A DNA stretch of 25,504 bases from CAZBDU01 sp964490725 (GTDB taxonomy: Bacteria > Spirochaetota > Spirochaetia > SZUA-6 > DRHE01), in contig CAZBDU010000081.1 in the NCBI GenBank assembly GCA_964490725.1, forward strand, positions 1-25,504. Reading direction: 5' to 3'. Positions 1 to 6,271 of this stretch are shown one piece after another. Position 1 is the stretch's first letter. Each line of letters opens with the position of its first letter. Made by a program: the position numbers and the translations under genes. The notes beneath the pieces were generated by a model, which was not told the origin of the DNA, made no database searches, and worked only from the letters and a program-made list of their open reading frames with translations.

Positions 1-1437
1 CGCCAGGTCCCCCAGGAGGCGCTGCAGCTCCACCCGGGAGAAGGCTCCCCCCCGCAGGCGGCAGGCTCGCTCCACCAGCTCCGCGTGGGCCGCCGCGGCC
101 CCCAGAGGCTCCGCCAGGGACGGGTCGGCGTGGGCCCGGGGGCGAGCCCACGCGGCCAGGTCGCGGCATGCCTGAGCGACGCGATCCGCCTCCAGGAGGC
201 CGTCCCCGGGCACGGGAAGGGGCTCCAGCCAGCGGTCCACCAGGCGGCGGAGCTCCTGGGGCCGGCCGGAGTTCTCCAGCCAGGAGCGGATCGTCTCCTT
301 CCACTCCGTGCCTCCCGTTCCGGGCAGCTCCTTCAGCAGGCGAACCAGGGACCGGCGCAGGGAGCGATGGAGCGGGGAGACGGTGAGCAGCAGGTACTGC
401 AGCATGGACTCCGGGTGCACCGGCTCCCACAGCAGGCTCAGGTAGTGCGACAGGAGCTGCAGCGGCTCAATCCCCCAGGCCTCGCGACTGTGGCCGCCCG
501 CCGGAAGACCGGCCCGACCGAGCGCGGCGTCCAGCAGTCCCGCCTCCAGCTGGTCGATCACCACGACGCTGCCCTCGAAGGGCAGCGCCGCTTCCCGGCG
601 CTGGAACAGCTCCAGGCAGGCCGCCGCCGCCTCCGCCGCTTCCACCGGATGGGCCGCCCGCATCAGAACCAGGGAGCCGTCCCCGGCGGGCGGGCGCCTG
701 CCCACCCCTTCTCCACTGCGCCGGCGGCCGGGCGTCCCGGCCGGCCGCTGCTCCGTCCCGGCGGCCAGCGCCCGCAGGGCGGCGTGGAGGTCCCCCCTCT
801 GCCCCGCCGGGGCCGGCACCCGCAGGGAGCGCAGCTGGGTGCCCCGGGCCTGCAGCAGGCCGAAGAGCTCCAGATACAGCGGAGCCCAGCATCCTTCCGG
901 CTCCGCCAGGGTGAGAGAAGCGACAGGATTGGGGAAGGAGCCGCCTGCCAGGCGGGCCATGAGCGCGCGCAGGCGGTCGGGGAGCCCCGGGATCGAACCG
1001 GCCGGGTCCAGGAGGGCCTCCGCACCGGCGAGAGCCGCCACCCGCGGGCCGCAGTCGCTCAAATCCCCAAGCTCCGCCGCGGCGGGCATGCCCAGGAGCA
1101 ACTCGTCCCGGGCGGCCAGCAGGACCCTGGCTGCGGCGAAGGGATCCAGCCGGAAGGAGTCCAGATAGAAGGGAGAGGCCGCGGGGCGGCCCTCGCCCGC
1201 GGGGCGGCCGCGGTCGGCCAGCGCCGCCAGGGCCCGCTCGTAGCGCAGAACGCGTAGCGCCTGCGGCTCGGTGGCCCCGGGAAGGCCCAGGGCGGTCTCA
1301 AGAACCGACAGCAGCCCGTCGGGTCCCACGGCCGCCATCCCCTGCTCCGCCCCCGCCGGAGGCAGCTCCCGGAACACCTCGCCGTCCAGTTCGTGGCCGA
1401 GGATCAGGTTCTGCCCCGCGGTAGCCGCTCCGTGCAT
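1..1437 (-). CDS. AddB/RecB-like PD-(D/E)XK nuclease-family protein, N-terminal part (runs off left edge)
   Basis: An open reading frame of 479 codons without a stop runs from an ATG at 1437 to the left edge, so the C-terminus lies outside the window. It opens with GHELDGEVF, then a VGPDGLLSVLE segment and YLDSFRLDPFAAARVLLAARDELL near residues 100-125. These resemble the N-terminus of AddB-like proteins that carry an inactivated helicase core and a C-terminal RecB-family nuclease, acting on DNA ends in recombinational repair. Later blocks (HPVEAAEA, then VVVIDQLEAGLLDAAL, then SPLHRSL) fit the helicase-like body. The expected C-terminal nuclease motif is not visible because of truncation. 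No other in-frame ATG, GTG or TTG lies between this ATG and the upstream stop at 1549, which supports the start, although the ribosome site is weak. The family call rests on remembered pattern, not alignment. Confidence 0.68.
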   Translation of the reverse strand, partial: MHGAATAGQNLILGHELDGEVFRELPPAGAEQGMAAVGPDGLLSVLETALGLPGATEPQALRVLRYERALAALADRGRPAGEGRPAASPFYLDSFRLDPFAAARVLLAARDELLLGMPAAAELGDLSDCGPRVAALAGAEALLDPAGSIPGLPDRLRALMARLAGGSFPNPVASLTLAEPEGCWAPLYLELFGLLQARGTQLRSLRVPAPAGQRGDLHAALRALAAGTEQRPAGTPGRRRSGEGVGRRPPAGDGSLVLMRAAHPVEAAEAAAACLELFQRREAALPFEGSVVVIDQLEAGLLDAALGRAGLPAGGHSREAWGIEPLQLLSHYLSLLWEPVHPESMLQYLLLTVSPLHRSLRRSLVRLLKELPGTGGTEWKETIRSWLENSGRPQELRRLVDRWLEPLPVPGDGLLEADRVAQACRDLAAWARPRAHADPSLAEPLGAAAAHAELVERACRLRGGAFSRVELQRLLGDLA

Positions 1438-1476
1438 GGTCTGCCTGGCGAGCCGCCGGCCCCCGCCGCCGCAGGG

Positions 1477-1504
1477 CCGCCCCCGGGGCCAGCCCCGGGG
1501 GCGG
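1477..1504. repeat. Perfect 12-bp GC-only inverted repeat
   Basis: CCGCCCCCGGGG (1477-1488) and CCCCGGGGGCGG (1493-1504) pair perfectly around a CCAG loop. It lies between the end of the protease gene (1604) and the start of the nuclease-family gene (1437). Neither strand has a T-run after it, so it is not a classical intrinsic terminator. It could cause pausing, protect the protease mRNA 3' end, or damp read-through into the nuclease gene. Confidence 0.6.
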
Positions 1505-1603
1505 TTGGCGCTGCGGTGGGTCGCGCTCCGGCTGCTACCGGCTGCGGCTCAGCCTCCACCCTACCGGGGCCGGCGCGGTGCTGTCAATGCGCCGCCGGGC
1601 GAC

Positions 1604-2584
1604 TCAGCAGCAGGGCCCGGAGCCTCCGTGCCAGAAGGGACGCCAGTGCGCGTGTGGGCCGCGGAAGCGCCGGAAGCGGCCGTGCGCGCCGTGGAAGGGG
1701 CCGGGGCCTGCCTCCGCCTCTCCCAGGGTCAGGGTGAGCCGCAACGTGCTGCCCCCGCGGATGATCTCCGCCTCCACCGTTTCTGCCGCCTTGCCGGCCA
1801 GCAGCGCCAGCAGGGTCTCGTGGTCCTCCACCGGAGCGCCGGCCAACCCCACCAGGATGTCTCCCACCAGCAGCCCGGCACGCTCCGAAGGGCCGTCTTT
1901 CTCCACCGCCACCACGAGCAGTCCGGTGCTCTGCTCTCGGTCCAGCGACACGGATGCCGGGATCTCCACCGGTTGGCTGCGCATGCCCAGGTAGCCGTGC
2001 TTGGGGCTGCCCTCGCGGTCCAGCCGCTCGGCAACCTCCAGGGCAGGCCGCACGGGGACCGCGAAGCGGCCGCCGGCGGTGTTGATCCCCACCACGGCTC
2101 CCTCCACGTTCACCAGGGGCCCTCCCGAGAAGCCGGGAAACGAGGCTGCGTCGATGCGCATCACCCCTTCCACCGGCGCTCCGTGCCACCCTTCGTAGCG
2201 GCCGCCCACGATGCCGACGATTCCCAGGCTGGCCTGGATGCCCTCCTCACTCGGCCGGGCCAGGGCCAGGACGAGGTCCCCCACCGCCGGGGCGGACTCG
2301 GCGGTGACAGCCGCAGTGGCCGCCGTCTCCGCCAGCCTCAGCACCGCCAGGTCGTTCACCGGGTCCCGCCCGGCCAGCACCGCCTGGAGGAGCCTGCCCT
2401 CCGGCAGGACCACCTGGATGTCCTCCTCTCGCTGCACCACGTGGCTGGCGGTCAGCACCCGGTCCGCCCTGTAGGCCACGCCGCTGGCCGGATAGCCGTC
2501 CCTGGCGTCCACCGTCACGGTGGCCGGCGCGGCGGTCTTCACGGCCGCCGCCAGTCCGGCGGAGAGCTCCTTGATTGCGCTCAT
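1604..2584 (-). CDS. HtrA/DegP-like trypsin-fold serine protease with one PDZ domain, apparently not exported
   Basis: 326 aa. The trypsin-like domain (about 15-185) shows a catalytic triad: His48 in TASHVV, Asp78 in NDLAVLRL and Ser153 in GFSGGPLV. A single PDZ domain follows (about 195-290, with YLGMRSQPVEIP and GPSERAGLLVGDIL). HtrA proteins cleave damaged or misfolded proteins, usually in the periplasm. This one has no signal peptide or membrane helix: it begins MSAIKELSAGLAAAV and enters the protease fold directly, so a cytoplasmic location is inferred. The last 30 residues are rich in Gly, His, Arg, Phe and Trp and end in Cys-Cys, which is unusual. The ATG at 2584 is preceded by a strong AGGAGG site at good spacing. 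The gene is divergent from the membrane-protein gene at 2775 and lies upstream of the nuclease-family gene. Confidence 0.88.
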   Translation of the reverse strand: MSAIKELSAGLAAAVKTAAPATVTVDARDGYPASGVAYRADRVLTASHVVQREEDIQVVLPEGRLLQAVLAGRDPVNDLAVLRLAETAATAAVTAESAPAVGDLVLALARPSEEGIQASLGIVGIVGGRYEGWHGAPVEGVMRIDAASFPGFSGGPLVNVEGAVVGINTAGGRFAVPVRPALEVAERLDREGSPKHGYLGMRSQPVEIPASVSLDREQSTGLLVVAVEKDGPSERAGLLVGDILVGLAGAPVEDHETLLALLAGKAAETVEAEIIRGGSTLRLTLTLGEAEAGPGPFHGAHGRFRRFRGPHAHWRPFWHGGSGPCC

Positions 2585-2717
2585 GCTTTCCTCCTCGAGA
2601 GCGTTCTATGCACAAAAGCTACCCTCACCGCCGCAGGGAGAGTATCGTGCCTTCGGGTAGGGCCCCCGCCCGTTCGGGCAGGTGGCTGGGCGGATTCGCC
2701 GGGCGCGGTCCTTCTCG

Positions 2718-2746
2718 TTGACCCCTGCCCTCTGCTCTGCTACAGT
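2718..2746 (+). promoter_or_regulatory. Sigma-70-type promoter for the 2775 gene
   Basis: TTGACC (2718-2723), a 17-bp spacer, then TACAGT (2741-2746). Transcription would start near 2753, about 22 nt before the ATG at 2775, leaving room for the AAGGAGG ribosome site at 2763-2769. It probably also serves the histidine phosphatase gene 7 bp downstream of the first gene. Confidence 0.6.
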
Positions 2747-2774
2747 CGCTCCAGAGCTCACAAAGGAGGAGACC

Positions 2775-3227
2775 ATGCCGGAACCCCGGAGTCACGCCGC
2801 CAAGGCTCCGAACACCCGTTCGAACTACATTGTTTCCATCGTCTTCAACGGGATCTTTCTCTACGTGGTCAACAAGGTACCGGACTGGAACATCGTCTTC
2901 ATTACCGGGCGCTTTTCAGAGGTGTTGTGGGCGCTGAACCTCTCGATCGTCTTTCAGCTGGTGGGCAACGGAGTGCTCTACGTGTACCACCCCCTGGCGA
3001 TGCACCACCTGGTGCAGACGCTGTTGAGCGGGGTCAGCGCCCTGGCCGCCTACACGATCTGGAAGGTGTATCCCTTCGCGCTGGTCCGGCTGGTGCCCTC
3101 GATCTCCTGGCTGGACACCTTCTTCCGCTGGGTGCTGCTGGTGGGGGTGGTGGGCACGGCGATCGGCGGAGTGGTGAATCTGGTGAAGTTCCTGCGCCTG
3201 GCCGTCGCCGGCCGGTGGGACGAATAG
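2775..3227 (+). CDS. Four-helix integral membrane protein of unknown function
   Basis: 150 aa from the ATG at 2775, chosen because AAGGAGG lies just upstream; an in-frame extension to 2682 would start upstream of the promoter and read through the ribosome site. After a short polar N-terminus there are about four hydrophobic helices: around YIVSIVFNGIFLYVV (residues 18-32), VLWALNLSIVFQLVGNGVLYV, LVQTLLSGVSALAAYTIW and FFRWVLLVGVVGTAIGGVV. The C-terminus is short and basic/acidic (RLAVAGRWDE). I do not recognise a named family. It is the first gene of a probable two-gene unit with the histidine phosphatase 7 bp downstream, but that pairing gives no clear functional clue. Confidence 0.82.
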   Translation: MPEPRSHAAKAPNTRSNYIVSIVFNGIFLYVVNKVPDWNIVFITGRFSEVLWALNLSIVFQLVGNGVLYVYHPLAMHHLVQTLLSGVSALAAYTIWKVYPFALVRLVPSISWLDTFFRWVLLVGVVGTAIGGVVNLVKFLRLAVAGRWDE

Positions 3228-3234
3228 CGGGCCG

Positions 3235-3999
3235 GTGCAGCTCTACCTGATCCGGCACGCGCAGTCCACCAACAACCTGCTGCGGCTCACCACCGGTTCC
3301 GACCGCGGGCGCAGCGTGGACGCCGAGCTCTCGGAGACGGGCCGCAGGCAGGCCGAGCTGCTGGGCAGGCACCTTGCCGGCGGGAAGCGGCGGCGGCGCG
3401 GTGACAAGCAGAACCGGGAAGGCTACCGCCTGGACTTCCTGTACACCTCCCTGATGGTCCGGTCCGTGGAGACTGCGGCGGCGGTGGCCCGCCACACCGG
3501 CCTCACCCCCGTGGCCTGGCCGGAGGTGCACGAGCGGGGCGGCCTCTACGTGGTCGACGAAGGGAGCGGGCAGACACGAGGAGCTCCCGGCAACCCGCGC
3601 AGCCTCTTCCAACGCCGCTGGCCGCAGCTGGCGCTTCCAGAGGAGTTGGACCAGAGCGGCTGGTGGAACCGTCCCTTCGAAGAGCCAGCGGCTTCCTGGG
3701 CGCGCGCGGCGGCGGTGCTGGCGGAGCTGCTTCGCCGCCACGGAGGCAGCGACCACGGGGTGGCCATCGTAACCCACGGGGGGTTCTTGCAGGAGCTGCT
3801 GCGGCGGATCCTGCGCATGCCGGAGCGGGCGCCGGTCTGGTTCTCCTGCAACAATGCCTCGATCTCACGCATCGACTTCCTGGCCGATCACGCCGAGGTG
3901 GTGTATCTCAACCGCGCCGACTTCTTCCCGCCGGAGCTGGTCAGCGGGGCGCAGGACAAGAGTGTAGGGGCCTGGCGCTCGGTGGATCAGCAGGAGTAG
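3235..3999 (+). CDS. Histidine phosphatase (phosphoglycerate mutase-like) family protein
   Basis: 254 aa with a GTG start at 3235, so that the protein begins MQLYLIRHAQST, the normal position for this family. Arg7-His8 of the RHG-type motif supply the phospho-accepting histidine. Arg76 in MVRSVETA, Glu100 in PEVHERGGL and His181 in VTHGGFLQELL complete the pocket. These enzymes remove or move phosphate on small molecules or proteins through a phosphohistidine intermediate; the substrate cannot be read from the sequence. There is a basic insert near residues 50-58 (GKRRRRGDK). It starts 7 bp after the membrane-protein gene and is probably co-transcribed with it. The ribosome site is weak, consistent with translational coupling. 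Confidence 0.9.
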   Translation: MQLYLIRHAQSTNNLLRLTTGSDRGRSVDAELSETGRRQAELLGRHLAGGKRRRRGDKQNREGYRLDFLYTSLMVRSVETAAAVARHTGLTPVAWPEVHERGGLYVVDEGSGQTRGAPGNPRSLFQRRWPQLALPEELDQSGWWNRPFEEPAASWARAAAVLAELLRRHGGSDHGVAIVTHGGFLQELLRRILRMPERAPVWFSCNNASISRIDFLADHAEVVYLNRADFFPPELVSGAQDKSVGAWRSVDQQE

Positions 4000-4036
4000 G
4001 CGGGACGGTGCGGCGCCGGGGTGGCGGCGGCCGCGA

Positions 4037-4066
4037 TTGACCCGTCTCACGCGACCTTCGTACATT
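4037..4066 (+). promoter_or_regulatory. Candidate sigma-70 promoter upstream of a structured leader or small RNA
   Basis: TTGACC (4037-4042), an 18-bp spacer and TACATT (4061-4066). A start near 4073 would precede the gene at 4319 by about 245 nt, leaving a long leader. It is the only convincing promoter in the 319-bp gap between the histidine phosphatase and the next gene. Confidence 0.45.
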
Positions 4067-4072
4067 GAAAAC

Positions 4073-4318
4073 GTGGAAGGTATCGACAGCGTGCCGCTCA
4101 ACACCGGCAGCACGGAGGAGCGGAACGCGGTTTCTGCCATCGGTCCGATCGGTCCGCCGGGTCTGGAGAAGATTTCTTCGGGCTCTGAGGGCGGATCAGG
4201 CGCCGGAGGCGGGGAAGGCACCTCCGCTTCCCGGGAGAGTGGCTCTCCCCAGGGCCGCGGCCGCCGGGCGCCCTTGAGGCGATGGCAGGGAAGGCGCGTG
4301 GACATCCTGGCGTAGGTC
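4073..4318 (+). other. Gap with predicted structured leader or small RNA, no convincing gene
   Basis: This stretch has no convincing protein: the open frames here encode low-complexity Gly/Ser/Arg-rich sequence. It contains a tandem 9-mer (ATCGGTCCG at 4139-4147 and 4148-4156), a CGGAGG/CCTCCG pair, and a perfect 7-bp hairpin with GGGAGAG at 4233-4239 and CTCTCCC at 4243-4249. With a candidate promoter just upstream it may be a long 5' leader for the 4319 gene or a separate small RNA. It matches no riboswitch or housekeeping RNA consensus that I could recall. Confidence 0.35.
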
Positions 4319-4702
4319 TTGGAGCCCCACCTTGCTCTCTCAGGCAAGTACAGTTTTCAGGTCGCCGGCCGGAAGGTGATCTTTGCCAAGAAGCCTTTCG
4401 AGAGCGACTATCACGTCCTCAGCAAGGCGGCCCTCTACGGGCTGTACATCCGCTCCTACCCGAGGCTTCTGGTGGATGTACCGGTGGGCGATCGCTACAG
4501 GCCGGACCTGGTGCAGCTGGACGGGCGGGGCGTTCCCCAGTTCTGGGCCATCCTGAGCGGGCTGCTTTCCGGGCTGCGCCGCCAGGCGGCGGTGGAGCTT
4601 CTGGGGCTGCCGGTGGACCTGCGCCATTTCCTGGCCGTCGATGGAGCGCTCGCGGTTCCCTTCCGGCAGCTGCGGCGGCAGGTCTGGACGGCCCCTGCCT
4701 GA
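4319..4702 (+). CDS. Small protein resembling PD-(D/E)XK-fold (YaeQ-like) hypothetical proteins
   Basis: 127 aa from a TTG at 4319; an in-frame TAG at 4313 fixes the upstream limit. The pattern is VIFAKKPFESDYHVLSK (about 20-36), a helix, then a strand leading to RPDLVQLDGRGVPQFW (61-76). This resembles small uncharacterised proteins with a restriction-endonuclease-like fold, in which a PDL aspartate is followed by a Trp-x-Glu. Here the residue expected to be Glu reads Ile (FWAIL), so any nuclease activity may be lost. No function is assigned. The start is uncertain because the ribosome site is weak. It probably depends on the 4037 promoter or on read-through from the phosphatase gene. Confidence 0.6.
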   Translation: MEPHLALSGKYSFQVAGRKVIFAKKPFESDYHVLSKAALYGLYIRSYPRLLVDVPVGDRYRPDLVQLDGRGVPQFWAILSGLLSGLRRQAAVELLGLPVDLRHFLAVDGALAVPFRQLRRQVWTAPA

Positions 4703-4802
4703 GCGGACCGGAGGCTGGCCTGAATGCCTCACCGGGGCAGGCACTGAGAAAGTAGTTCCCGTTTCTGCCGCGGAGGAACGGTTTTCCCACTTCCGGGTGC
4801 CG

Positions 4803-4859
4803 GCGCCCGCTCCCCGGGCGCTCGGGCTGTCTCCGCGCCCGGGAAATCCTCGCGGGCGC
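4803..4859. repeat. Two tandem hairpins built from identical arms
   Basis: GCGCCCG occurs at 4803-4809 and 4835-4841; its reverse complement CGGGCGC occurs at 4815-4821 and 4853-4859. Each forms a 7-bp stem (loops of 5 and 11 nt), and the first arm could instead pair with the last, so alternative structures are possible. The site lies between the 4702 stop and the 4976 gene. No T-run follows. Confidence 0.5.
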
Positions 4860-4924
4860 TGCCGGAAAGCAGCTTTTCGTGCCACCCCCGCAGGGGCCTT
4901 TGGGCAGCGTTTGGCACATTTACT

Positions 4925-4934
4925 GCAATATTGC
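4925..4934. promoter_or_regulatory. GCAATATTGC palindrome upstream of the 4976 gene (possible operator)
   Basis: A perfect 10-bp palindrome lies 42 bp before the ATG at 4976, in a locally AT-rich patch following a TTGGCA hexamer (4911-4916). It shares the core GCAA-y-ATTG with the palindrome in the thioredoxin promoter at 6055-6069. No good -10 box could be placed, so the promoter itself is not called. Confidence 0.35.
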
Positions 4935-4975
4935 GGTCAGAACCAAAACACCAACATCAGGTACGGAGGTACGAT

Positions 4976-5485
4976 ATGAGAGGCAAGGTCTTCATGGTTC
5001 TGACCGTTCTGGGCCTGGCGGCCGCTGCGTCCGCGCTGGCAGCCGGGCAGGGCGAAACGGCCCCGCGGCCCTATGGGCCCGGCTGGCGGGGGGCGCCGGC
5101 CACGGCGGCCGAAGAGATCGCCCTCACCGGACGGCTGTCCTTCCAGGACACCCTCCATCCGGTGCTCGAAAGCGGCGGCAAGGAGTACCAGCTCATGGTG
5201 CCCCGCTTCTACGCCTACGCCGGCGAGCTGCAGGAGGGCCAGAGCATCACGGTGAAGGGCTTCGTGGCGCCGGGGCGGCCCTGGCGCACGGCCGGAGCTG
5301 CCGAAGAGGCGGTGTTCGTTCGGGTGACCGCCGCCGTGGTGGACGGCAAGGAGATCTCTCTGGGCAATCCGGGCCGCTTCGGCGGAGCATCCGGGGTGGC
5401 CGCGGGCCCGGGAATGGGCCGCATGGCCGGCGGGAGCGGGCCGCGCCGGGGCAACGCCCCCGCGGCCCCGCGGGGCCGCAGGTAG
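4976..5485 (+). CDS. Exported small protein with OB-like domain and Gly/Arg-rich tail
   Basis: 169 aa. The ATG at 4976 is chosen because GGAGGT precedes it and a signal peptide follows at once (MRGKVFMVLTVLGLAAAASALA, cleavage expected near AAG). The next stretch (about 25-45) is Pro/Gly-rich. A compact beta-rich domain spans about 46-125 (IALTGRLSFQDTLHPVLESG, EYQLMVPRFYAYAGELQEGQSITVKGFV), resembling small OB-fold domains of exported spirochaete or bacterial proteins; this is a weak structural guess. The last 40 residues are Gly/Met/Arg/Pro-rich, low complexity and basic, possibly for binding nucleic acid, a polymer or the cell surface. No enzyme motif is seen. A terminator follows at 5520. 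Confidence 0.78.
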   Translation: MRGKVFMVLTVLGLAAAASALAAGQGETAPRPYGPGWRGAPATAAEEIALTGRLSFQDTLHPVLESGGKEYQLMVPRFYAYAGELQEGQSITVKGFVAPGRPWRTAGAAEEAVFVRVTAAVVDGKEISLGNPGRFGGASGVAAGPGMGRMAGGSGPRRGNAPAAPRGRR

Positions 5486-5519
5486 CGGTTCCCGAAGGCT
5501 ACCGGCGCACCAACAGGAA

Positions 5520-5541
5520 GGGCCCCGCAAGGCGCCCTTTT
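5520..5541 (+). terminator. Intrinsic terminator after the 4976 gene
   Basis: GGGCCCC (5520-5526), a GCAA loop and GGCGCCC (5531-5537) form a stem with one mismatch, followed by TTTT (5538-5541). It sits 35 bp past the stop codon and between convergent genes, so it may also act in part on the opposite strand for the thioredoxin transcript. Confidence 0.6.
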
Positions 5542-5626
5542 CTGCGGCGCCCGCGGCAAGGGGCGCCCGTGCGTGACTGGCGCCGCCGCGGCGCACGGCC
5601 GGACCCTTGCCGCAGGAGGCTGCGCC

Positions 5627-6016
5627 TCACCCGGCCCGGGACTGCGCCTCCGCCTCTCCGTCCCCGGGAAGCAGCTCCCGATCGATGATCTCCTTCATGG
5701 TGTTCTTCGGCAGCGCCCCGGCGGCCATCTGGGGTCTGCCCTCCATGGGAATGAACAGCAGGCTGGGGATGCTCTGAATGCCGAAGGCGGCTGCCAGCTC
5801 CTGCTCGCGATCCGTATCGATCTTGTAGAAGTTCACCCGCCCCTGGTACTCCTTGGAAAGGGCGTCGATCACCGGCGCCACCATGCGGCAGGGGCCGCAC
5901 CAGTCGGCGTAGAAGTCTATGACGGAGGGCAGCTGCCCCTGGTACCTCCAATCGCTCTCGTGCTCGTAGTCGAAGATCTTCTGGAGGAAGGTCTCCTTGG
6001 TAAGCAGCTCGCTCAT
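5627..6016 (-). CDS. trxA: Thioredoxin
   Basis: 129 aa, slightly longer than classical thioredoxin (about 108) through an N-terminal extension (MSELLTKETFLQKIFDYEHES). The redox motif is WCGPC with Cys40 and Cys43, preceded by VIDFYAD. The cis-proline is Pro84 in SIPSLLF. It should reduce disulfides in cytoplasmic proteins using electrons from a thioredoxin reductase, which is not in this window. The extended form with PMEGRPQMAAGALPK near the end is familiar from thioredoxins of spirochaetes and Bacteroidetes. The ATG at 6016 has an AGAGGAGG ribosome site at good spacing. It has its own very strong promoter with a palindrome between the boxes, so it is probably regulated as a single gene. 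Confidence 0.95.
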   Translation of the reverse strand: MSELLTKETFLQKIFDYEHESDWRYQGQLPSVIDFYADWCGPCRMVAPVIDALSKEYQGRVNFYKIDTDREQELAAAFGIQSIPSLLFIPMEGRPQMAAGALPKNTMKEIIDRELLPGDGEAEAQSRAG

Positions 6017-6049
6017 TCGTTCCTCCTCTACTGAGTATATGATAAACCA

Positions 6050-6078
6050 TATATAGCAACATTGTTGCTGTGTGTCAA
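6050..6078 (-). promoter_or_regulatory. Near-consensus trx promoter with palindromic operator in the spacer
   Basis: Read on the minus strand: TTGACA (6078-6073), a 17-bp spacer and TATATA (6055-6050). The spacer holds the inverted repeat AGCAAC-AAT-GTTGCT (6069-6055 on this strand), which also abuts the -10 box. A repressor bound here would block both boxes at once. Transcription would begin about 30 nt before the ATG at 6016. Confidence 0.75.
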
Positions 6079-6271
6079 GGGCGCCTGCAGAGCAGCCGGT
6101 GGGGCCAGGTGCCTGGAACCGGTTGCGGCGCTTCCCGGCCCGGGTTCCCCGATTGCCCTTGGAATAATCCCCTGGGGCTATGGTTGATCCCCCCGCGGGC
6201 GTAGTAGGCTGTTACATAGCGGGTCCTGGCTTCACCCCTGGCCCGCCGCACGCGGGCGCAGAGGAGGGCAC

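Noticed and set aside
986..1001. tRNA-like T-loop (minus strand, GGTTCGATC with CCGG stems)
   Set aside because: No acceptor, D or anticodon arms at the required distances; it lies inside a coding frame.
85..1257. Long plus-strand open frame in the first kilobase
   Set aside because: It is Arg/Gly/Gln-rich low-complexity sequence antisense to the nuclease-family gene, whose minus-strand frame shows family-like motifs and extends to the edge.
2585..2717. Promoter for the HtrA gene
   Set aside because: TATA-like hexamers exist on the minus strand but none has an acceptable -35 at 16-18 bp, so none is called.
1271..3250. 659-codon plus-strand open frame
   Set aside because: It crosses two real genes and their divergent promoter region and has composition typical of GC-rich shadow frames; the HtrA triad is on the opposite strand.
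3865..4347. 160-codon minus-strand open frame across the gap at 4000-4318
   Set aside because: It overlaps the phosphatase gene antisense and has Pro/Arg-rich shadow composition with no ribosome site.
6184..6220. Possible promoter before the SDR gene (TTGATC and TACATA)
   Set aside because: The spacer is about 23 bp, or 15 bp to an alternative TAGGCT, both outside the normal range.
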